A stretch of 60,060 bases of DNA from CAYFJO01 sp964343305. GTDB taxonomy: Bacteria; Planctomycetota; Planctomycetia; Pirellulales; Pirellulaceae. Shown here in pieces: positions 32,232-40,288 of this stretch (positions are counted from its first letter, which is position 1; the number at the start of each line of letters is the position of its first letter). A program made the position numbers and the translations under genes. The DNA is taken from contig CAYFJO010000017.1 of assembly GCA_964343305.1 (NCBI GenBank), positions 1-60,060 of the forward strand, given 5' to 3'. The notes under the pieces are model-generated. The model had not been told where the DNA came from and did not search any database. It saw only the letters and a list, made by a program, of their open reading frames with translations.

Positions 32232-34439
32232 TTATTCTTCGCCCACTGCGGTTGCACTGGCGCTTGTTTCTTTCACCACCTGAGCACGTCGTTTACCGAC
32301 TTCGCGATCAATCGCTGGTTGAATGACAACGCGATCTTGCTTTTGGTCCTGCTCATTGTCATTGTCTTGCGGAAGCGGCGGATCGAGGGCCACTGCATCT
32401 TCATCGTCGTCTTCCGTATCTGGTGTTTGCGCGGCCTTTGCCGCCTCATGGCGTTGGGCCCATTGCGCGAGTTCATCGACTTGCCGATCCACCGTCCCTT
32501 CCATATAGGCCAACACTGACGGAATCGGTTTGCTGCCAAACGGAATCGAATGAGGGAAGACTCCCAACACGATGGCGAACACAAACAGCGGCACGGCCAC
32601 CGCGAATTCGCGGCTGTTGATCGGCGTGATTTCCTCTTCGTGAGGACCGTTGTATTCCGTGCCCAGGTAGACGCGTTGCAACGTCCACAAGATATAAGCA
32701 GCTGTCAGGATAACCACCGCCGCGGATATCACCGCGAGCACGACGGAGTATTTCCAAACCGAAAGCACAACGAACACTTCACCGATGAATCCACACAAGC
32801 CAGGCAAGCCGAGTCCGGCGAAAAAGATCCCGATGGACAGCGCCGTGTAAGTCGGCATTTTGCTGAACAAGCCGCCAAACTCATCCAAGTTTCGATGATG
32901 AACCCGGTCGTAAATGATGCCGACCATAAAGAACATGCCGGCCGAGCTAACGCCATGGCCGATCATCTGGAACATCGCTCCGCTGATGCCCATGTTCCAA
33001 TAATCTGTGTTGAAGTTGGTTCCCGACACGGCGGACCAAACACCCAGCCCCAGCACGACATATCCCATGTGGCTCACCGAACTGTAAGCCACCAGTCGTT
33101 TGAAGTCCTTTTGCGCCATCGCGGCAAAAGCACCGTAAACCATGCTGATCACACCGATCAGGCAAACGCAGTACGCCAACTCATATCCACCAAATGGACA
33201 AATCGGGTAACAAATTCGAATGATGCCATAACCGCCCATCTTCAATAGCACACCAGCCAGGATCATGGAAATCGGCGTGGGAGCTTCGACGTGAGCATCG
33301 GGCAACCAGGTATGAACTGGAACCGCCGGCACCTTGATCGCAAACCCGATGAACAACAACACGAAGCACCAGACTTGCATCGTCTCCGAGAAGCAATCCG
33401 TGTGCTGAGCGATTGCCGCTAGGGCCAGCAAGTTAAAGGTGTGAATGGGGTCGACAGCCGAGGCGCTTGGCAACGAATCCGAACTGAAAGCTGCGGCAAC
33501 GTCCGCCGCAGTCGCGCCGGACGGAAACGAAACGGTGATCGTGGTACCGTCATCATTCATTTCAGCGACGACGGTTTCGTAATCTTCTGACGGCTCGAAC
33601 TGGACGTTGATTGACTCCGAGGACTGACCTTCCTTGAATGCCAGCCGCAACTTCACTCCGCTCGCGATGTCCTCGTCAAATTCGTACAATGCCCAGTCTG
33701 GCTTCGTCGATCCTTCATCATCTGGATCGTAGCCTAAATCGTCTTCTATGATCGATGTCGAGGCCGATGTTAGATGTAGCCGGTCCCATTCGACGGCCGT
33801 CGAGTTGCTGTATCGATCGGATTTGGCCGCCAGTTCGCGAACATCGCTATTGAAGTAAAGGATCAGAATCGCGATCAGCATCAACACACTTCCGACCAGC
33901 GTGTACAAGAAGAACTTGATTGCCGCGTATTCACGTCTCGGTCCCCCCCACACACCGATCAAGAAGTACATCGGCAGCAGCATGACTTCCCAAAAGACGT
34001 AGAACAGGAAGAAGTCGAGCGCCATGAAGACGCCGAGCATGCCCGTTTCGAGCAGCAGGAACAGCACGCAATAGGCTTTCACATGTTTGTCGAGACCCTT
34101 GCTCCAACTCGCGCCCATCGCCAGCATGCTGATGAAACTAGTGAGCACGACCAGCGGCAAGCTGATCCCGTCAATGCCCATGAAATATTGAATGTTGAAC
34201 GAAGGAATCCATGGCTGGTTGAACACCAACTGCATTTTGCCTGCATCCGCGGCAGTCGCGTCCAAGTCATATCCCGCCGCCAGCCAAACCGTCAGACCGA
34301 ACGTGATCACGGTCACGGCGAACGTAAACGAACGCATGTGATCGGGATTCTCTTTGGAGAAAATCCCTGGCAGCAGCAGCAAAAACGCGCCGATGGTGGG
34401 CACGAAGACGATCAGACTTAGCAGGACAATTGGGTCCAT
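32232..34439 (-). CDS. nuoM: NADH-quinone oxidoreductase subunit M
   Basis: A 735-residue antiporter-like complex I subunit; the usual length is near 500. Family blocks are FFLFYVFWEVMLLPMYFLIG, REYAAIKFFLYTLVGSVLML, VPAVPVHTWLPDAHVEAPTP, DFKRLVAYSSVSHMGYVVLG and LGLPGLCGFIGEVFVVLSVW. An acidic soluble insertion of about 130 residues is encoded at about 33440-33850, between two membrane segments (DDLGYDPDDEGSTKPD, VSFPSGATAADVAAAF). A charged, Pro/Asp-rich C-terminal tail (after SVLAYMEG) ends in a basic stretch. It lies between nuoL and nuoN in the standard order. Confidence 0.94.
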   Translation of the reverse strand: MDPIVLLSLIVFVPTIGAFLLLLPGIFSKENPDHMRSFTFAVTVITFGLTVWLAAGYDLDATAADAGKMQLVFNQPWIPSFNIQYFMGIDGISLPLVVLTSFISMLAMGASWSKGLDKHVKAYCVLFLLLETGMLGVFMALDFFLFYVFWEVMLLPMYFLIGVWGGPRREYAAIKFFLYTLVGSVLMLIAILILYFNSDVRELAAKSDRYSNSTAVEWDRLHLTSASTSIIEDDLGYDPDDEGSTKPDWALYEFDEDIASGVKLRLAFKEGQSSESINVQFEPSEDYETVVAEMNDDGTTITVSFPSGATAADVAAAFSSDSLPSASAVDPIHTFNLLALAAIAQHTDCFSETMQVWCFVLLFIGFAIKVPAVPVHTWLPDAHVEAPTPISMILAGVLLKMGGYGIIRICYPICPFGGYELAYCVCLIGVISMVYGAFAAMAQKDFKRLVAYSSVSHMGYVVLGLGVWSAVSGTNFNTDYWNMGISGAMFQMIGHGVSSAGMFFMVGIIYDRVHHRNLDEFGGLFSKMPTYTALSIGIFFAGLGLPGLCGFIGEVFVVLSVWKYSVVLAVISAAVVILTAAYILWTLQRVYLGTEYNGPHEEEITPINSREFAVAVPLFVFAIVLGVFPHSIPFGSKPIPSVLAYMEGTVDRQVDELAQWAQRHEAAKAAQTPDTEDDDEDAVALDPPLPQDNDNEQDQKQDRVVIQPAIDREVGKRRAQVVKETSASATAVGEE

Positions 34440-34514
34440 GACTGGTTGATTCCCGTCGAGTAACTCAGTTTGTTTTTATCTTTGTAAACATGGCGCAGGA
34501 CCGATCGCTAGCCG

Positions 34515-37301
34515 CTACAAAAAGCTGACCAACACAAACATGACAATCGTTCCCAACACAATAAACATGATGTATTCACGCAGCTTGCCGCGTTGAACTT
34601 CTCGCAGCGCCGTGCCAAGGTTGTACATCCAACTGGCAAACAAGTTGACCGAACCATCGACGATAGTCCGGTCGGCGACCGCGTCGAACTTATTCGAAAA
34701 TCCGCGAGTTACACACGCCAGCCCATCAACAATCCCGTCCAACACACGCCGGTCGATCGACGAGATGAGCCGCGAAATCACGTGCGTCGGTCGGACAAAA
34801 ATGAAATCGTACAGTTCATCAAACCACCATTTGTTGATGAGAAAGCGATGAACCGCCGCGAACTTCTCTTTGGTTTCCGCCGGATCAACGATGCGCCACC
34901 AATAGAAGGAAGCCGCAAACCCGATCCCGCCAACGGCTGTTGCCAAAGCCATCGCCGTGACCTGAAGCTTATAAGCGTGACCCAGATGTTCGTCTGGCCA
35001 AATCCACGTCAACCAATTGCCCACACCGACTGCCAATGTGCCCAATGGTCGAGCTTGCTCCAGCAATTGTGCGAGCGACGGTACATAAGGTATGGTCCAT
35101 GCGACGCCAACCGCGAAACAGGACAAAACGACCAACGGCAGATACATCGCTTTGGGTGATTCGTGTGCGTGGTCGTATCGATGCTTGTTTCGTGGGTCGC
35201 CAACGAATGTGAGGAACCACAAACGGAACATGTAGAACGCTGTGATTGCGGCACTTCCCAACGCAGCAATGAAGAAAATCAAGGCGAGCCCTTGGCCATT
35301 CTCCATTCCAAACGAATACGCTTGTTCTAGGATCGCGTCTTTGGAATAAAACCCGCTGAAGAACGGCGTGCCCGCAATGGCAAGGCATCCGATCAACATC
35401 GTATAGCCTGTCCACGGCATCTTCTTCAGCAACCCGCCCATCTCCGGCATTTCATTCGTGTGGACCGCGTGAATCACAGACCCGGAACACAAGAACAACA
35501 AGCTCTTGAAGAACGCGTGAGTAATCAGGTGCATCATGCCGGCCAACCAGCCGCCGACGCCCAGCGCCATCATCATGTAACCAAGTTGACTGACTGTTGA
35601 ATAAGCCAGCACGCGTTTGATATCCGTCGCCGTGATCGCAATCGTGGCGGCCATGAACAACGTGACGCAACCTGCGACCGCGATGACCAGCAACACTTCC
35701 GGAACAAAGATTGGATAGAACCGGCCGACAAGATAAACACCCGCCGCGACCATTGTTGCCGAGTGGACCAGCGCGGAAACAGGGGTCGGACCTTCCATCG
35801 CATCGGGCAACCAAACGTGCAACGGAAATTGAGCACTCTTTCCGACACAGCCACAAAAGATGCCGATGCCGCCGACCACCAATAACAGATAGCCCCAGCA
35901 GCCTGCTTTATCTTTGCCTTCGGAGTCCACCGTTTGGGCTCGCCACTGGGCGACACTTTCCGAGATCTCTTCTTCCGACTTGGCCTGCGCACCGTCCGTA
36001 CCACTGGCAAGATTGCCATTCACGATTTCGGCAACTTGCTCTCGTGCACCCCATCGCACCATTCCATCTGGAACGATCGTTGCATGATGCTCGCTGGACG
36101 GCCGAACGAGGCTAAACATACCAACCTCGCGCCGCCAAACCTTATAGATATCTCGATTGTGCCACTCAATGAAATAAGAAACCGTGCTGTTCGGAATACC
36201 GACGACCCAACCGCCGTCCTCGCCCGGAGCAACGATCACATCGCGCGGCAGCTTCTCGCCCCACTTGCGAAATTCGTTTCGAACTTCCGTGGAAAGCTGG
36301 CCTTCCTGCAATTCCGCAACCTGTGCCGCGTCCAGCTTGAAGATCACATCTTCCGCATCGCCAAACGCAAAAGTGCCCAGTCCCGACCACAGCGCCATCA
36401 GGCCGATAATCATGCCAAAATCGCCAACGCGATTGACAATGAACGCCTTGTTGGCCGCGTTGGTTGCGCTCTTGCGTTCGATGTAAAAACCGATCAGGAA
36501 ATAGGAGCAAATGCCGACCAATTCCCAAAACACAAACACCATCGCAATGTTTCCGGCCAGCACCAAACCGAGCATGCTGAACGAAAACAGCGACAAGTAT
36601 TGGAAAAACCGAAAATAACGGCCCGGCCGCGTCAGGTGTGAGCCATCCTTCATCGTCACTTCGTGATCCGTCACGTCATGCAGCTCTTCGTGCATGTACC
36701 CTGTGGCGTAAATGTGAATGCAACTGGCGATCAAAGTCACCATGCAAAACATGCAGACTGTCAGCGTGTCGATGTAGTACCCGATCGACAGTTTCAAATT
36801 GCCAAACCGCCCCAGCAGGTAGTATTCACCCGCGTAGCCCAGCGCGGACTCGCCATGGCTCGCCGATTCGTCGTCTTTCAATGTTGAGACGAGTTGAATG
36901 TCCGATCGAGTTGAGTCGACATTCGCACCGTCCCCGGAATCGTTGTCGTGGCCCTTGTGGTCGTCGTGACCCTTGTCATGGCCGTCCTCACCGTGCTCAC
37001 TACCGCCATGCTCATCTTTGTCATGGCCCTGCCCGTCCTTGTCGTGACTTCCGCTTTCGTGATGCCCCGCACCATGATCACCGTGCGAGACCGGGTCGGG
37101 CCAGTGTTTGTTCAGCCACAACGCTAGCGAAATAAACGACAAAACACACGCGCCGACAATCGCACCGATCGAAATGTAGGCACTGTGGCCAAAACCTTTG
37201 CCCGCACGCGGATAGGCGCAAAGGATGATAAAGAACGACGCCAATGGCAGCAGCGTCGCCATTCCGAGCAAAAACGCTAATGTGGATCCGAGGTCGCTCA
37301 T
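34515..37301 (-). CDS. nuoL: NADH-quinone oxidoreductase subunit L with a His/Asp-rich loop
   Basis: A 928-residue complex I subunit; the usual length is about 610-650. The core has WELVGICSYFLIGFYIERKS, FIVNRVGDFGMIIGLMALW, SAQFPLHVWLPDAMEGPTPV, DIKRVLAYSTVSQLGYMMMA and the C-terminal lateral helix with a last membrane segment (YIMFIVLGTIVMFVLVSFL). Two insertions are unusual. Residues about 73-124 hold about 12 His with many Asp, Gly and Lys (HDKDGQGHDKDEHGGSEHG is one part). A second insertion of about 140 residues is encoded at about 35920-36370. Its start overlaps the nuoK stop by four bases (ATGA). Confidence 0.94.
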   Translation of the reverse strand: MSDLGSTLAFLLGMATLLPLASFFIILCAYPRAGKGFGHSAYISIGAIVGACVLSFISLALWLNKHWPDPVSHGDHGAGHHESGSHDKDGQGHDKDEHGGSEHGEDGHDKGHDDHKGHDNDSGDGANVDSTRSDIQLVSTLKDDESASHGESALGYAGEYYLLGRFGNLKLSIGYYIDTLTVCMFCMVTLIASCIHIYATGYMHEELHDVTDHEVTMKDGSHLTRPGRYFRFFQYLSLFSFSMLGLVLAGNIAMVFVFWELVGICSYFLIGFYIERKSATNAANKAFIVNRVGDFGMIIGLMALWSGLGTFAFGDAEDVIFKLDAAQVAELQEGQLSTEVRNEFRKWGEKLPRDVIVAPGEDGGWVVGIPNSTVSYFIEWHNRDIYKVWRREVGMFSLVRPSSEHHATIVPDGMVRWGAREQVAEIVNGNLASGTDGAQAKSEEEISESVAQWRAQTVDSEGKDKAGCWGYLLLVVGGIGIFCGCVGKSAQFPLHVWLPDAMEGPTPVSALVHSATMVAAGVYLVGRFYPIFVPEVLLVIAVAGCVTLFMAATIAITATDIKRVLAYSTVSQLGYMMMALGVGGWLAGMMHLITHAFFKSLLFLCSGSVIHAVHTNEMPEMGGLLKKMPWTGYTMLIGCLAIAGTPFFSGFYSKDAILEQAYSFGMENGQGLALIFFIAALGSAAITAFYMFRLWFLTFVGDPRNKHRYDHAHESPKAMYLPLVVLSCFAVGVAWTIPYVPSLAQLLEQARPLGTLAVGVGNWLTWIWPDEHLGHAYKLQVTAMALATAVGGIGFAASFYWWRIVDPAETKEKFAAVHRFLINKWWFDELYDFIFVRPTHVISRLISSIDRRVLDGIVDGLACVTRGFSNKFDAVADRTIVDGSVNLFASWMYNLGTALREVQRGKLREYIMFIVLGTIVMFVLVSFL

Positions 37302-37636
37302 CCTTTAAGGTCGTCCGCTTGGTCCACGTCGATGGTGGTGTGGTTGTTATAGAAATTCAGAGCGATCGCCAACGCCACCGCCGCTTCCGCCGCGGCCAGC
37401 ACGATGACGAACAACGCAATTAACTGTCCATCAATGCCTAGCGTGTCGCCGCTGCGCAGGTATTTGCTACCCAACGCGATGAAGTTGATGTTCGCCCCGT
37501 TCAATACCAATTCGACGCCCATCAACACACCCAGCGCATTTCGCTTGGTGGTCATGCAAAGCACGCCGGTCACAAACAATACAGCACCGACCACCATGTA
37601 GTGTGAAACGCCAACGGGTTGACTGAGCAAATCCAT
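37298..37636 (-). CDS. nuoK: NADH-quinone oxidoreductase subunit K
   Basis: A 112-residue, three-helix complex I subunit. The start is set at MDLLSQPVGVSHYMVVGAVL; a longer frame reaches back into nuoJ and lacks NuoK features. The conserved acidic residues of the second and third helices are seen in VLMGVELVLNGANINFIALG and IDGQLIALFVIVLAAAEAAV. The gene starts five bases after the nuoJ stop, and its stop overlaps nuoL, which points to translational coupling. Confidence 0.95.
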   Translation of the reverse strand: MDLLSQPVGVSHYMVVGAVLFVTGVLCMTTKRNALGVLMGVELVLNGANINFIALGSKYLRSGDTLGIDGQLIALFVIVLAAAEAAVALAIALNFYNNHTTIDVDQADDLKG

Positions 37637-37640
37637 ATTC

Positions 37641-38225
37641 TTATCCGTCTGACTCGTTCGTTCGCACGCGACGCTTAGTGCGGGCCATGTATCCGGCGCC
37701 AATCAACACGACCAACAAATGGACCGAGGCAATTTCAAATGCCAGCAAGTAACCAGGCTGGCCAAGCAAATTTACGCCTAACAAATCCAAGCCGATGCGA
37801 GCGGTATCTTCCACATCTGCGCGGGAAACGTTTTCCACATACTCACTCGACGGCGGTTGCCACGCGGGCACACTCAATGCAGCGACCAACAAACATCCCA
37901 GCAAAACCGATCCTAGCCCAAAAGCCAGAATCCAATCCGCACCACTAGTCTTCATCGAAATGAACGACGCCTTGGCAGTCAGCATGACGCCGAAAATTAG
38001 CAGCACTAACGTGCCGCCAACGTAGATCATCAATTGCATGGCCCCGACAAACTCGGCCCCGGCCAAAAAGAACAGTCCGGCCGTCGCGCCCAGCGAAATC
38101 ACCAAATAAAACGCCATCCGCACGATATTGCTGGAGAACAAGACGGCCAGCGCAAACCCACAGGCAAGCAACGCGAAGAACAAGAAGAAGAACGAATGCC
38201 AGTTGATGGCGGCAAACAAAATCAT
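37641..38225 (-). CDS. nuoJ: NADH-quinone oxidoreductase subunit J
   Basis: A 194-residue complex I membrane subunit. Recognizable parts are AFYLVISLGATAGLFFLAGA, FVGAMQLMIYVGGTLVLLIF (the conserved region around the pi-bulge helix) and a C-terminal helix LLAFEIASVHLLVVLIGAGY. It starts inside the nuoH stop (ATGA overlap). In most bacteria nuoI lies between nuoH and nuoJ; here there is no room for it. Confidence 0.94.
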   Translation of the reverse strand: MILFAAINWHSFFFLFFALLACGFALAVLFSSNIVRMAFYLVISLGATAGLFFLAGAEFVGAMQLMIYVGGTLVLLIFGVMLTAKASFISMKTSGADWILAFGLGSVLLGCLLVAALSVPAWQPPSSEYVENVSRADVEDTARIGLDLLGVNLLGQPGYLLAFEIASVHLLVVLIGAGYMARTKRRVRTNESDG

Positions 38226-39526
38226 CCGTCACCTCCCTGGGCGTTCACTGCATCGCCGCGAGCATCAACGATCCGACTTGTCGATTCTTCGTCGTTCATT
38301 ACAGCTTCATCGCTCGGCGCGGACACACTTTCATCCACGGCATCTTCTTTCGCGTCTGGCTCGACAGCCCAATGCTCGCGAACTTCTCCGCGTGGCTGAT
38401 GGCTTGCCCACGAATTCGGCCGCAACACGCCTGGCAGCGGATACAACTGCAAAACGACTGCTCCAATAAAACAAACCGCCGCAATAGGCACGCAGTATTT
38501 CAGGCAGGTCGTGATCACCTGATCGATACGAAGGCGAGGCAGCGTCCACCGCACCCACATCATCGCGATCACGGCTAACGACGCCTTGACAACAAAGTTC
38601 AAGCAGCCGAGTACATTCATCGCTTCGCGGAACAGCAGCGGCCATTCAGCAGCATTCGAGCCATAGCCGAGCGCCCCAGCCAACCAATACGACACAGGCA
38701 ACGGGCCATGCCAACCACCAAAAAACAAAATCGCAGCCAATCCGCCGACCATGAACATCGACCCGTATTCAGCCATGAAGAAAATGCTCCAGCGAATACC
38801 GGAATACTCGGTGTGGAATCCAGCGACGAGTTCACTTTCCGCCTCGGCCAAGTCGAACGGAGCACGATTGACACTGGCCGTACCACAAGTGAAATACACC
38901 CAGAAGATTAGGAAAGTAAACGGGTCATGAAAGACCAGCCAGTTTGTAAATAAACCAGCCTGCATATTGGAAATCGTCACAAGATTCATCGTGCCGCAAA
39001 TCAACACCGGCACAACGACACACAATCCCAGTGGCACTTCGTAGCTCACGACCTGAGCCGCTTCACGCATCCCGCCGAACAGTGACCATTTGGACCCCGA
39101 ACCGTAACCTGCCAAGATCACGCCAAACACTTCCAAGCCCAAGACGGCAAGAATAAAGAAAACCGCCACATTGATGTGCTGTGCCACCCAACCGTTGGCA
39201 AACGGCAGGGCGATGAACGCCGTATAACTCGCCGACAAGGCGATATACGGAGCGATCTTGAACAGCATCCGGTCGGCAGCACCGGGTGTGATATCTTCTT
39301 TGGTAATCAGCTTGATCCCGTCGGCCAAGCCTTGCAGCCAACCGAACTTGCCACCCACCCGCGTTGGCCCCAAGCGATCCTGAATCCGCCCTGCAATCTT
39401 CCGCTCCATCCAAATAAAGACCAGCGCGCCAACAGCCACCACGTGGATCAGGAGTATGACCTTGATCAACGCGACAATAATGTGCGCCAAATACAGCGGG
39501 ACGTAATCGCTGAAAAACTCAACCAC
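38222..39526 (-). CDS. nuoH: NADH-quinone oxidoreductase subunit H
   Basis: A 434-residue quinone-site membrane subunit of complex I. Signatures are ERKIAGRIQDRLGPTRVGGK, GWLQGLADGIKLITKEDITP, PFDLAEAESELVAGFHTEYS and MFMVGGLAAILFFGGWHGPL. A hydrophilic acidic C-terminal extension of about 50 residues (after LQLYPLPGVL) is not usual. It is the first gene of nuoHJKLMN; the 760-bp region to its right (39527 on) should contain the operon promoter, which I could not locate. Confidence 0.95.
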   Translation of the reverse strand: MVEFFSDYVPLYLAHIIVALIKVILLIHVVAVGALVFIWMERKIAGRIQDRLGPTRVGGKFGWLQGLADGIKLITKEDITPGAADRMLFKIAPYIALSASYTAFIALPFANGWVAQHINVAVFFILAVLGLEVFGVILAGYGSGSKWSLFGGMREAAQVVSYEVPLGLCVVVPVLICGTMNLVTISNMQAGLFTNWLVFHDPFTFLIFWVYFTCGTASVNRAPFDLAEAESELVAGFHTEYSGIRWSIFFMAEYGSMFMVGGLAAILFFGGWHGPLPVSYWLAGALGYGSNAAEWPLLFREAMNVLGCLNFVVKASLAVIAMMWVRWTLPRLRIDQVITTCLKYCVPIAAVCFIGAVVLQLYPLPGVLRPNSWASHQPRGEVREHWAVEPDAKEDAVDESVSAPSDEAVMNDEESTSRIVDARGDAVNAQGGDG

Positions 39527-40288
39527 CGCCCGGATTCTTTCTCAACCAAGCCGCATTTCCCGAATTTTGTTTCTGTTGCGAGAAATTGTTGGCTATTTAT
39601 GTCAAAGGAATGTTTTAAGTCCAGTAATGACGGTGAAATATGGCACATCGCCCCACAAATCGACAAGCCCCTGGAAAGACTTTTTTCGCTTTTTCGCGCA
39701 CAAAATGCGGAAAACCCAAGTGCGTCAATTTGCCGCACTGATAGCTGCGTTTGACGGCCAACTATTCGCGACATAAACGCCGCCGGCTGGATTCAGTGGC
39801 AATTCAGAAAATCTGGCAGCATGGTCAAAATGACTATTGCAAGTCGAATCATGCTGCGATCGATTTGGTATACGCGCTGACTGGGAAACACCCAAGGCAG
39901 TTTGGCAAAGCGCATTGGAGAGACAATCCCAACTATTCAATCTGTGGAGAGTGCTGCAATGAAGTGGTTTAAACTACCTTCCTTGATACAACCGGCGTAC
40001 ATATTACCTTTTTGAATGATGCGGGAGGTGCGCCAAGCACTCGACGCGGGCAGACCAGCGGCAACGATCAGGGAATTGCCATCGATTGGAATGACACCGC
40101 AGCGATATCGGAAACTGTCGTTCATGAAATTGGGCACTATTTTGGCCAGGGCCATGTTGGTGCAGGTAATTATATAATGGCGGATGGAAACTTAAGAAAC
40201 TTGGGTGCGGCAAATCTATTGACAATAGAAGAGGCGGATACATTTCATAACGCTTCCGTCGATTGATTTTGAAACAAGGTAGACAAGT
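39527..40288. other. Region upstream of nuoH with a metalloprotease remnant
   Basis: About 760 bp between divergent nuoH and the helical-repeat gene. The nuoH-proximal part is AT-richer than its surroundings and probably regulatory. The right part carries the metzincin fragment at 39973-40266. I see no RNA gene or repeat in the rest. Confidence 0.5.
39973..40266 (+). pseudogene. Orphan C-terminal fragment of a metzincin-type metalloprotease
   Basis: The open frame after a TAA at 39970-39972 encodes about 97 residues with no good start until a TTG at 40012. It contains VVHEIGHYFGQGHVG, a perfect HExxHxxGxxH zinc site, and a Met-turn NYIMADG about 7 residues later, as in matrixin-like proteases. 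The N-terminal signal and most of the catalytic domain are missing, so this is either a remnant or a very short protein translated from TTG. It lies just ahead of the helical-repeat gene on the same strand. Confidence 0.6.
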
